Source: Gammaproteobacteria bacterium
Lineage (GTDB): Bacteria; Pseudomonadota; Gammaproteobacteria; UBA6429; Thiohalophilaceae
Assembly (NCBI GenBank): GCA_016125505.1
Contig: WGLP01000006.1
Location: forward strand, 1-64,000
Direction: 5' to 3'
DNA: 64,000 nucleotides
Both the position numbers and the translations under genes were made by a program. How positions within the stretch are numbered: position 1 is the stretch's first letter; the number at the start of each line of letters is the position of its first letter. The notes under the pieces were generated by a model. The model ran no database searches. It was not told the DNA's origin and worked only from the letters and a program-made list of their open reading frames with translations. Below are positions 47,638 to 57,587 of this stretch, piece after piece.

Positions 47638-50600
47638 ATGTTAGCTGCATTAATCCGATTCTCCCTGATCCAGCGTCTGATGATGCTGTTGTTTATGGTG
47701 GCGCTGGTTGCCGCCGGTAGCTGGGCGTTCAAGACCCTGCCCATCGACGCCTTTCCCGATATTTCCGCGCCGCAGGTGCAGATCATCGTCAAGGCCCCCG
47801 GCCTGTCGCCGAATGAAGTGGAAAACCGCATTACGTTTCCGTTGGAAATGGAGATGCAGGGTCTGCCGCGCCAAACCGTACTGCGCTCGGTCACCAAGTA
47901 CGCCCTGAGTGTGATCAAGATCGACTTTGAAGACGGCACCGATATCTATTGGGCACGTAATCAGGTGAGCGAGCGACTCAACCAGGTCTGGAGCAGTCTG
48001 CCGAAAGGCATCGACGGTGGCCTTGCCCCCATCACGACCCCGCTGGGTGAACTGTACATGTATCGCATCAAGGGCGAGGGTTACAGCAACCGCGAACTGC
48101 GCGCCATACAGGACTGGGAAATTCGCCCGCGCCTGCGCACCGTTGACGGCGTTGCCGACGTGAACTCCCTGGGTGGCGAGGTGCGTGCGTTTGAAGTCAC
48201 TCCGGATCCGCAGGCGTTGACGCGCTACGGCCTCAGTCTCGACGACCTGCAAATGGCGCTCGAGAATAACAATCGCAACGCCGGCGGCGATCGCATCGAA
48301 CGCGGCGACAAGATGCTGCTGGTGCGCACCGTCGGTCTGTTGCGCAACGAAGACGATATTCGCAATGTCACCGTCACCGCGCGCAATGGTGTGCCGATCC
48401 ACGTCAGCCAACTCGCCACCGTCAAGATCGGTTCGCTGATCCGCTACGGCGCCGTGACCGCCAACGGTGACGGCGAAGTGGTGACCGGTCTGGTCCTGTT
48501 GCGCAAAGGCGCCAACAGCCGCACCACGGTGGATGGCGTGAAACGCGAACTGGAGGCGCTCAAACCCACCTTGCCCAAGGGCATCGAGATCATCCCCTTC
48601 TATGATCGCAGCACGCTGGTGAAATCCGCCGTGTGGACGGTGGAAAAGGCGCTGTCCGAGGCCGTGATCCTGGTGCTCGTCGTCCTGATCGTCATGCTGG
48701 GCAACCTGCGTGCCGCGCTGACCGTGGCCTTGATCTTGCCGCTGTCGGTGTTGTTCACCTTCATCCTGATGCGCCTGACCGGGATTAGCGCCAACCTGAT
48801 GTCCCTGGGGGGGCTGTCCATCGCCATTGGTATCCTGGTGGATGCGGCCGTCGTGGTCGTGGAAAACATTCACACCCAACTGAGTCACGCCAAGTCCGGG
48901 CTCAATCGCCTGCACCTGATCTATCGCGCCGTGCTGGAAGTGGCGGCACCGGTGATCAGCGGCATCCTGATCATCATCATGGTGTTCCTGCCGCTGTTCA
49001 GTCTCACCGGTCTGGAAGGCAAGATGTTCAAGCCGCTGGCGATCACCATCGCCTACGCGCTGGTCAGCTCCCTGATCCTGTCCCTGACGATCATCCCGGT
49101 GCTGTCGAGCTTTCTCATGCGCGGCGGTCATGAAGAAGACGGCTGGTTGTTGCGCGGCTTAAAGAAGTCCTACCGTCCCGTGGTGAACTGGGCCTTACGC
49201 TTTCGCATCATTGCCGTCGCTATTGCCATCGCGGCCCTGGTCGGCGCCGGCCTGTTGTATCCGAAGATCGGCAAGGAGTTCATGCCGATCATGGACGAAG
49301 GTTCCACGGTGATCATGATCGAGAAGGGGTCGGATGTTTCCCTGCCCCACTCGCTCGCCCTGGACGGCCCGATCCAGAAGGCCTTCATGGAAATCCCGGA
49401 AGTGACCGGCGTGGTCTCGCGCACCGGTGCCGACGAACTGCGCATGGATCCCATGGGTCTGTATCAGACCGATAACTTCATTCTCACCAAGCCGCGTGAA
49501 GAATGGACCATCGACCTGCCGACCTTCCAGGAAAAATTGCGCGAGAAACTCAAACGCTTCGAGGGGATCGATTTTGCCTTCACCCAGCCCATCGACATGC
49601 GTGTGTCGGAGATGCTCACCGGCGTACGTGCCGCCATGGCGATCAAACTCTACGGTGACGATCTCCCCACGCTGGAAGAACTGTCGAAGCAAATCGAAAA
49701 AGTCGTGGCGGATACCAAGGGCTCGGTGGATGTCTTCCGCGGCCGCCTGTCGGGCCAGAAGTATTTGCAGATCGATATCCAGCAGGCTGCCATTGCCCGT
49801 TACAACATCAACGTCGAGGACATCAACCGGCTGATCGAAACGGCGGTGGGCGGCAAGGTGGTCACCGATATCCTCGAAGGCAACCGGCCGACGGGTGTGT
49901 TGTTGCGTTACCCCCCGGCGGCACGCACCTCCGTCGAGGACATCAGCCGCCTGTTAGTGGCCACGCCGGGTGGCGCCAAGGTCCCCTTGAAGTTGCTGGC
50001 CAACATCAGCGAGGTCGACGGCCCGGTGGAGATCGCGCGTGAGTCCGCCAAACGCCAGGTCGTGGTCCAGGCGGATGTGGAAGGCCGCGACATGGTGGGC
50101 TTCGTGGATGAAATCCGCCGCGCCGTGGAGGCGAAGGTGAAACTGCCGGCGGGTTATTACGTCACCTATGGCGGTCAATTCGAAAACCAGCAACGTGCCG
50201 CGAACCGCCTGGCCCTGGTGGTGCCCATCGCCATCGTGCTGATCTTCCTGATGCTGTTCGCCACCTTCCGCTCGGTGCAACAGGCCAGCCTGATCATCCT
50301 GAACATTCCGTTCGCGATGATCGGTGGTGTGGTGAGCCTGTACCTGTCCGGCCTGTACCTGTCGGTGCCCGCCTCCGTCGGCTTCATCACGCTGTTCGGC
50401 GTGGCGGTGCTCAACGGTGTGGTGATGGTGAGTTACTTCAACCAGCTGCGCGAGGCCGGACGCAGCGTCGAACAGGCCGTGCGTGAAGGCGCCGAACGGC
50501 GTCTGCGTCCCGTGTTGATGACTGCGCTGATCGCGAGCCTCGGTCTCGTGCCCCTGCTCGCCGCGAGCGGACCGGGTTCCGAGTTGCAGCGCCCGTTGGC

Positions 50601-50727
50601 GGTCGTCGTCATCGGCGGCCTGTTCACGTCCACGCTGTTGACCCTGATCCTCGTACCCACTTTGTACGCCTGGCTCGAAGGACGGCAGGCGCGTAAACCA
50701 CAACCTGATGTGGAGAAACTTTCATGA
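47638..50727 (+). CDS. Heavy-metal efflux RND transporter (CusA/CzcA family)
   Basis: A 1029-residue inner-membrane proton antiporter with twelve helices in two halves and two large periplasmic domains. The HME signature is in helix 4 (GILVDAAVVVVENIHTQL), with the N-terminal KTLPIDAFPDISAPQVQI motif and the C-terminal GVAVLNGVVMVSYFNQLREAG. Methionines near ELRMDPMGLYQT may bind metal. Helix 4 has the single-aspartate pattern (VDAAVVVVEN), not the CzcA double acid, so divalent versus monovalent specificity is unclear. It follows the OMF gene and its stop overlaps the DUF3240 gene (ATGA). Confidence 0.93.
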   Translation: MLAALIRFSLIQRLMMLLFMVALVAAGSWAFKTLPIDAFPDISAPQVQIIVKAPGLSPNEVENRITFPLEMEMQGLPRQTVLRSVTKYALSVIKIDFEDGTDIYWARNQVSERLNQVWSSLPKGIDGGLAPITTPLGELYMYRIKGEGYSNRELRAIQDWEIRPRLRTVDGVADVNSLGGEVRAFEVTPDPQALTRYGLSLDDLQMALENNNRNAGGDRIERGDKMLLVRTVGLLRNEDDIRNVTVTARNGVPIHVSQLATVKIGSLIRYGAVTANGDGEVVTGLVLLRKGANSRTTVDGVKRELEALKPTLPKGIEIIPFYDRSTLVKSAVWTVEKALSEAVILVLVVLIVMLGNLRAALTVALILPLSVLFTFILMRLTGISANLMSLGGLSIAIGILVDAAVVVVENIHTQLSHAKSGLNRLHLIYRAVLEVAAPVISGILIIIMVFLPLFSLTGLEGKMFKPLAITIAYALVSSLILSLTIIPVLSSFLMRGGHEEDGWLLRGLKKSYRPVVNWALRFRIIAVAIAIAALVGAGLLYPKIGKEFMPIMDEGSTVIMIEKGSDVSLPHSLALDGPIQKAFMEIPEVTGVVSRTGADELRMDPMGLYQTDNFILTKPREEWTIDLPTFQEKLREKLKRFEGIDFAFTQPIDMRVSEMLTGVRAAMAIKLYGDDLPTLEELSKQIEKVVADTKGSVDVFRGRLSGQKYLQIDIQQAAIARYNINVEDINRLIETAVGGKVVTDILEGNRPTGVLLRYPPAARTSVEDISRLLVATPGGAKVPLKLLANISEVDGPVEIARESAKRQVVVQADVEGRDMVGFVDEIRRAVEAKVKLPAGYYVTYGGQFENQQRAANRLALVVPIAIVLIFLMLFATFRSVQQASLIILNIPFAMIGGVVSLYLSGLYLSVPASVGFITLFGVAVLNGVVMVSYFNQLREAGRSVEQAVREGAERRLRPVLMTALIASLGLVPLLAASGPGSELQRPLAVVVIGGLFTSTLLTLILVPTLYAWLEGRQARKPQPDVEKLS

Positions 50728-51032
50728 AAATATTAACGGTTATTAGCCACGCGAGTGCGCAACAGGACCTGTCCGATCACCTGCGGAGTTTGCCGCAGGT
50801 GACCGGCTTCACCTTCACCATTGTCGAAGGTCATGGTGTCCAGTCCGAAAAGGATCCCTTTCTCTCGGCGCGCGACAAGGTCGTGGGCTTCATGCCGCGG
50901 GTACGGGTCGACATCCTGCTGGAAGACACGGACGTGGACACCGTGATCGATACGCTGCGTAAGCTGGACAACAGCGCTATCTCGCATTCCGTTTACTGGG
51001 TTGCAGCGATAGATCGAGGCGGCCATCTGTAA
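50724..51032 (+). CDS. DUF3240 family protein, PII-like, linked to heavy-metal RND pumps
   Basis: A 102-residue protein (MKILTVISHASAQQDLSDHL, HGVQSEKDPFLSARDKVVGF, VRVDILLEDTDVDTVIDTL) matching DUF3240, a ferredoxin-like/PII-like fold often found after CzcA-type genes. It overlaps the RND stop by 4 bases, so it is coupled to the pump and may regulate it. No function is established. Confidence 0.78.
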   Translation: MKILTVISHASAQQDLSDHLRSLPQVTGFTFTIVEGHGVQSEKDPFLSARDKVVGFMPRVRVDILLEDTDVDTVIDTLRKLDNSAISHSVYWVAAIDRGGHL

Positions 51033-51060
51033 CCCACAGCAGGCAGGCATAGGAGTTGTT

Positions 51061-51510
51061 ATGAAGTTCTTATCTAAACTGCTTTACCCGTTCGCCGGTC
51101 TCATGGGTGTCCTGCTGCTGGCGGGCTGCAGTGCGTATGCAAACAACGCACAGGTGGTGGATATCCCCGTCAAACGCGTGCACTCACGCATCGCCACGAT
51201 CGACTATGCGCGCGTGCAACGGGAAACGACAGGCCTGGTCCTGCGCGGGGAAATCCAGAGTCGCTCTCCCACGCGCCTGCCCCTGCCGGGTTATATGCAG
51301 GTCGAATTGCTCACGGCGGAGGGCAAGGTCTTCAAACAGACCCGCATCGGCTACCACAAGCTCGGGATCAAATCGAATCGCGCCAGCTTCGCGCTGGCCA
51401 TCCCCTTCAAGCAGTCGCAGTTTGCGCAGGTGCGGGTCACGCATGTCGAGCTGCGTGTCTACCCAAGCAAGGAAATGACAGCTCCGTGGTCGGATGCCGG
51501 TCCGCAATAG
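51061..51510 (+). CDS. Hypothetical lipoprotein
   Basis: A 149-residue protein with a clear lipobox (GVLLLAGCSAYA) and a predicted beta-rich domain (GLVLRGEIQSRS, GYMQVELLTAEG, VRVTHVELRVYP). AGGAG lies 6 bases before the ATG. It is the last gene of the efflux transcript and ends 21 bases before a terminator. The family is not recognised. Confidence 0.7.
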   Translation: MKFLSKLLYPFAGLMGVLLLAGCSAYANNAQVVDIPVKRVHSRIATIDYARVQRETTGLVLRGEIQSRSPTRLPLPGYMQVELLTAEGKVFKQTRIGYHKLGIKSNRASFALAIPFKQSQFAQVRVTHVELRVYPSKEMTAPWSDAGPQ

Positions 51511-51530
51511 TAGTTAGTTAGCCGCGCTTA

Positions 51531-51557
51531 ACGGGCCGCTTCAGGCCCGTTTTTTTT
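51531..51557 (+). terminator. Rho-independent terminator after the efflux operon
   Basis: The stem ACGGGCC/GGCCCGT (7 bp) is followed by eight T on the plus strand. It overlaps the end of the convergent minus-strand gene, whose stop is at 51541. Confidence 0.9.
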
Positions 51558-52194
51558 CCAGCCAATAAACGACGGCGGCGAACAGGAAGTACGATACCAG
51601 CGCCATGACGGCAACGGCATTCGCTGAAGGTGGCGGCGGACTGAATAACGCAGTGGATTGCACGCCGAGCATCACCAGCCCGAAGACGATCATGGCGTAA
51701 CGGCCGCGCCCACCCACCGGTTGCGTGGCCCTGTAATAGAAAAACATGCCGCCGAACAGGCACAAGGCCTCCAGCGCAAACGACAGTACGGGATAATTCC
51801 ACAGGCCCAGGCCGACCTTCATGTGATTATCGTAGAGCGGCAGGTCCGGACGATGCACCAGCAGATCCAGCAACCAGTGCGACAACACGGTAACTGCAAT
51901 CACGCCGGCAACCAACCAGGTGCTGCGCTTCACGGCGAAGCGATAGATCACCATCGCCGCCAGGCTCCAGATCACCACGGCAAGCAGACTGTGCGTGTAC
52001 GGGATGTAATAGAGATCCAGCGGACTCGCGGCGGTAATCCCCGGCACGATGCGAAACTTTTCCACGCCGAACAGGACCAGCGTCGCCCAGGCAATGTCGA
52101 CGAGTTGCACGGCGATAAACAACTGCCATAATGGAATCGTCTTTTTGACGGCCTTGGCCGCGAAGCCCACGCCGTAGTGTCCGACAAACATCAA
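51541..52194 (-). CDS. Membrane protein resembling DUF457/YdjM metal-dependent hydrolases
   Basis: A 217-residue protein with about six hydrophobic segments. HYGVGFAAKAVKK near the N terminus, QLVDIAWATLVLFG, PYTHSLLAVVIWSL and LSHWLLDLLVHRPDLP give the His/Asp pattern of the membrane-bound metal-dependent hydrolase (DUF457-like) group. The catalytic role is only inferred. It follows the glycosyltransferase gene by 14 bases and ends inside the convergent terminator. Confidence 0.7.
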   Translation of the reverse strand: MMFVGHYGVGFAAKAVKKTIPLWQLFIAVQLVDIAWATLVLFGVEKFRIVPGITAASPLDLYYIPYTHSLLAVVIWSLAAMVIYRFAVKRSTWLVAGVIAVTVLSHWLLDLLVHRPDLPLYDNHMKVGLGLWNYPVLSFALEALCLFGGMFFYYRATQPVGGRGRYAMIVFGLVMLGVQSTALFSPPPPSANAVAVMALVSYFLFAAVVYWLEKKRA

Positions 52195-52208
52195 GCCCCC
52201 TTATTTAC

Positions 52209-53705
52209 TTAACGCGCATCCATATAACACTCGCCCCGCGGCAGCCACGCCGGGATCTTGTAATACTTCTGCTTGATCGGGTCGATGACCTCTTTCTTAT
52301 ATAAGGCGTAATTGAAATCGATCCCCACGCCCAGATGGAACTGCGTGCCCTTGAACGGGATGATGATGTGGCTGAAGGCCTTGAAGTACCTGGCGTACTG
52401 ATCGACATTCTTCTTGTAGGACAGGATCGCAATCGCCTTGTGATTATAATCGGCGTAGTCGGTCAGCATGTCGTCCTGGCGCGCGTGATACGAGCCCGGC
52501 CCGAACACCAGCACGTGTTTGCCGCTGTGATAATCCAGGATCGCGGACTGGGCATAACTCGGGGTCGCCAGCGGGAAATCATAAATATACGGCTGCACAT
52601 CCTTGACCAGTTCCTTGGCATACATGCCGAACACCAGTTCCTGATAAATCTTATGCTGGTGTTTGAAAATCCCCGGCGCCAAAAACAGGATGATGCCCAG
52701 CACCAGCAGGTGCAACACACTAAAGCCCCACATGAAATAAAAACTCACGCGCAGTTGTCCGTAGTGCAGCAACAGGGCCACGGCGATAAACAGGAAGGGA
52801 TAGAAACTCAACAGCCAGTGCAGGCCGATATCCTTGCCGAAGGACAGCGGCACGAACAAGGCCAGCGGGATCAGGAACAGCGCCAGGAACATGCCCAGGC
52901 CGCCGTCGCGCATCACCGTCCACATCTCGCCGGGACGGCGGAACAGATAAAACAGGATGGGCGGCGTGATCAGGTACAGCAGCATCAGGGCATAGGTCAG
53001 CGGCTTGAGCGGCGTCACCGAAAAGTCCGAGGTGCGGTTTTCCAGGTTGAACAGGTAATTGTCCCAGCAGTGGTAATAATTCCAGGCCAGGTTGGCGGCG
53101 ATCCACGGCGCCACCCCCACCAGCAACACCACGATGCCAAGATACGGGCGGATGCCGCGGCGCACGAACAGGATCAGATACAACAGATAGGCAATGCCCA
53201 ACAAGCCGGCGAAGAACTTGGAAAAGAACGCCGCCCCCAACAGAATGCCGGACAGCAGATACCAGCCCAGGTGGTCGTGGCGCTGCGCCTTGTAAAAACA
53301 CACGGCGGAGAAAAACGACAGGATGATCAGCGGCGTGTCCGTGGTGATCCACGGCGCGATCAGGTTCACCGGCGCCAGCCAGTACAGGCCGCCGGCGATC
53401 AGCGCATTGGTCTGCCCGCGCGGCAACACCAGCTTATAGATCACCCAGCCGATCAGCGTGGTGCCCACGATGGTCGGCATGCGCAACCACACCGGCGCCT
53501 CGCTCACCTTCATCAGGGCGGTCAGCCACCAGCCCACCATGGGCGGGTGATCGTAAAAGCCGTAATCCGGATGCTTGCCCCACAGGATGAAATAGGCCTC
53601 GTCGCCGGTGATGGGCGTCACATGCGCCATGATCAACTTGATGACCAGGCTGGTACCGATCAGCAGAATCAGGGACTGGTTGGTGCTCAGTCGGTTAAAA
53701 AACAC
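52209..53705 (-). CDS. Glycosyltransferase family 39 (ArnT/PMT-like) membrane protein
   Basis: A 498-residue integral membrane transferase that would move a sugar from a polyprenyl-phosphate carrier onto a lipid or protein in the periplasm. It has the N-terminal acidic motif (ITGDEAYFILWGKHPDYGFYDHPP), the family's catalytic loop, and about a dozen membrane segments. The C-terminal 150 residues are a soluble periplasmic domain. Acceptor and donor are unknown. It is followed by the DUF457-like gene. Confidence 0.85.
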   Translation of the reverse strand: MFFNRLSTNQSLILLIGTSLVIKLIMAHVTPITGDEAYFILWGKHPDYGFYDHPPMVGWWLTALMKVSEAPVWLRMPTIVGTTLIGWVIYKLVLPRGQTNALIAGGLYWLAPVNLIAPWITTDTPLIILSFFSAVCFYKAQRHDHLGWYLLSGILLGAAFFSKFFAGLLGIAYLLYLILFVRRGIRPYLGIVVLLVGVAPWIAANLAWNYYHCWDNYLFNLENRTSDFSVTPLKPLTYALMLLYLITPPILFYLFRRPGEMWTVMRDGGLGMFLALFLIPLALFVPLSFGKDIGLHWLLSFYPFLFIAVALLLHYGQLRVSFYFMWGFSVLHLLVLGIILFLAPGIFKHQHKIYQELVFGMYAKELVKDVQPYIYDFPLATPSYAQSAILDYHSGKHVLVFGPGSYHARQDDMLTDYADYNHKAIAILSYKKNVDQYARYFKAFSHIIIPFKGTQFHLGVGIDFNYALYKKEVIDPIKQKYYKIPAWLPRGECYMDAR

Positions 53706-53743
53706 GCGAGGCTCCTTGAATAATATTTTGGGTACTTTTCTTC

Positions 53744-53859
53744 GTCATTCCGGGTAACCTGGAATTCGACCTCTTGTCATTCCGGAAAACGCGGAGCGTT
53801 TATCCGGAATCCAGCGTCATACATAAAAGTCTCTGGATTCCCGCGTTCGCGGGAATGAC
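53744..53859. repeat. GTCATTCCGG-family intergenic repeat (right edge of the holC-valS insert)
   Basis: It contains GTCATTCCGGGTAACCTGG, GTCATTCCGGAAAACGC, GCGTTTATCCGGAATCCAGCG and a terminal ATTCCCGCGTTCGCGGGAAT palindrome before GAC. The palindrome fits the ATTCCC-N8-GGGAAT form of dRS3-like repeats. It shares long identical stretches with 42546-42653. Confidence 0.82.
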
Positions 53860-53992
53860 GCCTGTTTCATCGGCGTACCCACTCTCACGAAAGCGCCAAT
53901 CCTACCAAACCCGCCCCGCGTTCGCCTGTTTATCTGGAATCCGGTTATACTACCCACTCTTAATAAGCTAACCGAGTCCGAGCCGTTAATCC

Positions 53993-56761
53993 GTGGATAA
54001 GACCTATAACCCGCACAACATCGAACAACGCTGGTACGACACCTGGGAAAAACACAATTACTTCGCCCCGAGCGGTGAAGGCCAGCCGTATTGCATCATG
54101 ATCCCGCCGCCCAACGTGACGGGTTCACTGCACATGGGTCACGCCTTTCAGGACACCATCATGGACGCGCTCACCCGCTACCACCGCATGCAGGGCGACA
54201 ACACCCTGTGGCAGGCGGGCACCGACCACGCCGGCATCGCCACGCAAATGGTAGTCGAACGCCAACTCAATGCCCAAGGCAAGACCCGCCACGACCTCGG
54301 CCGCGACGACTTCATAAAAAAGGTCTGGGAGTGGAAGGCGGAATCCGGCGGCACCATCACCCGCCAGTTGCGGCGCATGGGCGCCTCCCTCGACTGGTCG
54401 CGCGAACGCTTCACCATGGACGACGGCCTGTCCGAGGCGGTGAAGGAAGTCTTTGTCCGCCTCTACGACGAAGGCCTGATCTACCGCGGCAAACGCCTGG
54501 TCAACTGGGACCCGGTGTTGCACACCGCCGTCTCCGATCTCGAAGTCATCAGCGAAGAAGAAAAAGGCCACCTCTGGCATTTGCGCTATCCGCTGTCCGA
54601 CGGTTCCGGTCACCTCGTGGTCGCCACCACCCGTCCCGAGACCATGCTTGGTGATGCCGCCGTCGCTGTCCACCCGGAAGACGAGCGTTATAAACACTGG
54701 ATCGGCAAGACCATCACCCTGCCCCTGGTCGGGCGCGAGATCCCGATCATCGCCGACGATTACGTCGACCCGGCGTTTGGCTCCGGTTGCGTGAAGATCA
54801 CACCGGCCCACGACTTTAACGACTACGCCATGGGTCAGCGTCACAACCTGCCCATGATCAACATCTTCACCGTCGATGCCAGCATCAACGACAACGCCCC
54901 CGCGGATTACCGCGGGCTGGATCGTTACGCCGCACGCAAGAAGGTGCTGGCGGATCTGGAAACCCTGAACCTGCTGGACAAGATCGACGACCACAAACTC
55001 ATGGTGCCACGCGGCGATCGCAGCGGCCAGGTCATCGAGCCCTACCTTACCGATCAGTGGTTCGTGAAGATCGAACCGCTGGCCAAGCCCGCCATCGAGG
55101 CGGTGGAGACCGGCCGCATTCGTTTCATCCCGGACAACTGGAAGAACACCTATTACGACTGGATGCGCAACATCCAGGACTGGTGCATCAGCCGGCAGAT
55201 CTGGTGGGGCCATCGCATCCCGGCGTGGTACGACGCAGACGGTAATATCTATGTCGCGCGCAGCGAAGACGAGGCGCGCAGCAAATACAAACTCGCCGCC
55301 GGCGTGCAGCTCACGCAGGACAACGACGTCCTCGACACCTGGTTCTCCTCCGGCCTGTGGCCCTTCTCCACCCTCGGCTGGCCGGAACAGACCGACGCGC
55401 TGAAAACCTTTTATCCGACCTCGGTGCTGGTCACCGGTTTCGACATCATCTTCTTCTGGGTCGCGCGCATGATCATGATGGGCCTGAAGTTCACCGGCGA
55501 GGTGCCCTTCCGTGAAGTCTACATTCACGGCCTGGTACGCGACGCCCACGGCCAGAAGATGTCGAAGTCCAAGGGCAACGTGCTCGACCCCATCGATCTC
55601 ATCGACGGCATCGAACTGGAAACCCTCGTCAACAAACGCACCAGCGGCATGATGCAACCGCAACTGGCGGAGAAGATCGCCAAGCAGACCCGCAAGGATT
55701 TTCCCGACGGCATCTCCGCCTTCGGTACCGATGCCTTACGCTTTACCTTCGCGGCGCTGGCCTCCACCGGCCGCGACATCAACTTCGATCTCAACCGCAT
55801 CGAAGGCTACCGCAACTTCTGCAACAAACTGTGGAACGCGACGCGCTACGTGATGATGAATATGGAAAACATCGATGCCGCTGACCTCACCAGCAAGGAC
55901 ATCGAACTGAGCGTCGCCGATCGCTGGATCCGCGCGCGCCTGCAACAAACCATCAGCAGCATCGACAACGCCGTCACCAACTATCGCCTCGACCACATGG
56001 CCAATGCGATCTACGACTTCGTCTGGCACGACTACTGCGACTGGTACCTGGAATTATCCAAGCCGGTGTTGATGAGCGAACACAGCTCCGATGCCGCCAA
56101 GCGCGGCACGCGCCAGACCTTGATCAACGTACTCGAACAACTCCTGCGTCTCGCGCATCCGATCATGCCCTACATCACCGAAGAGATCTGGCAACGGGTC
56201 GCGCCGCTGTGCGGCATCTACGCACCGACCATCATGCGCGAGGCCTATCCCAAGGCCGACGACAGCCTGATCGACAAGGATGTGATGGACGACATGCAAT
56301 GGATCCAGGCCGTCATTCTCGGTGTGCGCCAGATCCGCAGCGGCATGGACATCAAACCGGGCAAGGCCCTGCCGGTGTTGATCCAGAACGGATCGGCACA
56401 GGACCAGCAACGCCTCGACGCCAACCAACACTATATAATGAGTCTCGCCAAGCTCGAGACCATCACCTGGCTCGACGCCAAGGACGAAGCCCCCGAATCC
56501 GCCACCGCCCTGGTCGGCGAAATGAAACTGCTCATCCCCATGGCCGGCCTCATCGACAAAGAAGCCGAACAGACCCGCCTCAGCAAAGAGATCGACAAGA
56601 AACAACAGGAATATCAACGCACCGAGGCCAAACTCAGCAACAGCAACTTCGTCGACAAGGCCCCGCCCGATGTGGTCGAGAAAGAACGCAGCAAACTCTC
56701 CGAGATCAAGATCGCTATCGAAAAACTGCAGGAGCAGTTGGAGAAGATAAGTAAGCTCTGA
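53993..56761 (+). CDS. valS: Valyl-tRNA synthetase
   Basis: A class I synthetase of 922 residues that charges tRNA-Val and edits mischarged threonine. The HIGH motif is [14 protein letters not shown] and the KMSKS motif is [12 protein letters not shown]. The editing domain and the C-terminal coiled coil ([20 protein letters not shown]) are present. The start is GTG. It is normally close to holC; here about 12 kb intervene. It is the last housekeeping gene before the AT-rich island. Confidence 0.98.
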   Translation: MDKTYNPHNIEQRWYDTWEKHNYFAPSGEGQPYCIMIPPPNVTGSLHMGHAFQDTIMDALTRYHRMQGDNTLWQAGTDHAGIATQMVVERQLNAQGKTRHDLGRDDFIKKVWEWKAESGGTITRQLRRMGASLDWSRERFTMDDGLSEAVKEVFVRLYDEGLIYRGKRLVNWDPVLHTAVSDLEVISEEEKGHLWHLRYPLSDGSGHLVVATTRPETMLGDAAVAVHPEDERYKHWIGKTITLPLVGREIPIIADDYVDPAFGSGCVKITPAHDFNDYAMGQRHNLPMINIFTVDASINDNAPADYRGLDRYAARKKVLADLETLNLLDKIDDHKLMVPRGDRSGQVIEPYLTDQWFVKIEPLAKPAIEAVETGRIRFIPDNWKNTYYDWMRNIQDWCISRQIWWGHRIPAWYDADGNIYVARSEDEARSKYKLAAGVQLTQDNDVLDTWFSSGLWPFSTLGWPEQTDALKTFYPTSVLVTGFDIIFFWVARMIMMGLKFTGEVPFREVYIHGLVRDAHGQKMSKSKGNVLDPIDLIDGIELETLVNKRTSGMMQPQLAEKIAKQTRKDFPDGISAFGTDALRFTFAALASTGRDINFDLNRIEGYRNFCNKLWNATRYVMMNMENIDAADLTSKDIELSVADRWIRARLQQTISSIDNAVTNYRLDHMANAIYDFVWHDYCDWYLELSKPVLMSEHSSDAAKRGTRQTLINVLEQLLRLAHPIMPYITEEIWQRVAPLCGIYAPTIMREAYPKADDSLIDKDVMDDMQWIQAVILGVRQIRSGMDIKPGKALPVLIQNGSAQDQQRLDANQHYIMSLAKLETITWLDAKDEAPESATALVGEMKLLIPMAGLIDKEAEQTRLSKEIDKKQQEYQRTEAKLSNSNFVDKAPPDVVEKERSKLSEIKIAIEKLQEQLEKISKL

Positions 56762-56763
56762 AA

Positions 56764-56781
56764 TAGCCGGGTTCCCGGCTA
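56764..56781 (+). terminator. Hairpin after valS
   Basis: The perfect 8-bp stem TAGCCGGG/CCCGGCTA begins 2 bases after the valS stop. CTCAATTTCC follows, a weak T tract, so it is a probable but not strong intrinsic terminator. Confidence 0.55.
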
Positions 56782-56877
56782 CTCAATTTCCTTCCGTTAC
56801 AGTCTGATTACAGCATCAGGTGCCATGCCCGATATTTGATAAATGGGCGTAGTCGTAATATTCTGTGGTTATTGAAA

Positions 56878-56939
56878 TAGACTGCTGGTGCTTATATCTG
56901 GATTTAGATTGCAGCAGTCTAACTAACTGTTATCAGTTA
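56878..56939. promoter_or_regulatory. Two inverted repeats upstream of the DUF5343-HEPN pair
   Basis: A perfect 10-bp inverted repeat TAGACTGCTG (56878-56887) / CAGCAGTCTA (56912-56921) with a 24-base spacer is followed by TAACTG/CAGTTA (56924-56939). The ribosome site GGAG and the ATG come right after. The position suits an operator or a 5' leader structure controlling the pair. Confidence 0.5.
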
Positions 56940-56960
56940 TTAAATATGGAGTATTGAAAA

Positions 56961-57587
56961 ATGGGGTTGCCAACAAGCTACACACAAGCTTTCGGTTCTC
57001 TTGAAGAGTTCTTTTCAAGAATTAGAGATGCTCAAGCACCCGAAAAATTCACTCAGCAGATCCTAAAGGACTGGGGATATAAATCTAATAACCATAGACC
57101 ATTTATTCCATTACTGAAGTCGCTAGGATTTCTTTCATCAGATGGTACGCCTACACAGAGATATCATGAGTATAGGAATCATGCAAAATCAAAAGAAGTG
57201 ATGGGTGAGGCTTTGAAGGAGGCTTATAGCGATATTTTCTTAATTAAAGCTCACCCAACGACTAAAGATAAAGATTTAGTTCAAGGTAAATTTAAGAGTT
57301 ATCATAACGCAAGTGATAATGTAGCAAAACTACATACCAACACCTTCTATGCTTTATTGAATTTAGCTGACTTAAGCATTGAGACTAAGAAGGCTACCCC
57401 AACCGAAGACAATCAAATTAAAAACCAAGAGCCACCTTCCGTTAATGCTAAAGAAGGTATTACTAGCGAACTTCAAGTAAGTAAAATAGGCTTACATTAC
57501 AATATTCAAATTCATCTTCCAGCTACTAAAGATGTTGAAGTTTACAATGCAATTTTTAAATCACTAAAAGAGCACTTAATTGACTAA
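56961..57587 (+). CDS. DUF5343 domain protein, first gene of a putative defence pair
   Basis: The 208-residue protein has the DUF5343 pattern: MGLPTSYTQAFGSLEEFFSRI, YKSNNHRPFIPLLKSLGFL, GTPTQRYHEYRN. The N-terminal half is probably a winged-helix-like fold; the last ~70 residues (ITSELQVSKIGLHYNIQIHL) are a separate strand-rich part after a linker. GGAG lies 9 bases before the ATG. Its stop overlaps the HEPN start by 8 bases. Codon use is AT-rich, unlike valS. DUF5343 proteins often sit in variable regions of bacterial genomes; a protein- or RNA-binding partner role is inference. Confidence 0.78.
   Translation: MGLPTSYTQAFGSLEEFFSRIRDAQAPEKFTQQILKDWGYKSNNHRPFIPLLKSLGFLSSDGTPTQRYHEYRNHAKSKEVMGEALKEAYSDIFLIKAHPTTKDKDLVQGKFKSYHNASDNVAKLHTNTFYALLNLADLSIETKKATPTEDNQIKNQEPPSVNAKEGITSELQVSKIGLHYNIQIHLPATKDVEVYNAIFKSLKEHLID

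Noticed and set aside
47650..49131. Long minus-strand open frame (493 codons) opposite the RND pump
   Set aside because: It is rich in H, Q, D and R, has no family pattern, and lies fully antisense to a clearly conserved gene. GC-rich codon use creates such shadows.
52335..53723. Plus-strand open frame (462 codons) opposite the glycosyltransferase
   Set aside because: It is extremely rich in Q, H and R with no structure; the membrane glycosyltransferase on the other strand explains the region.
54125..55663. Minus-strand open frame (512 codons) opposite valS
   Set aside because: It is an antisense shadow of an intact synthetase, with no motifs and no ribosome site.
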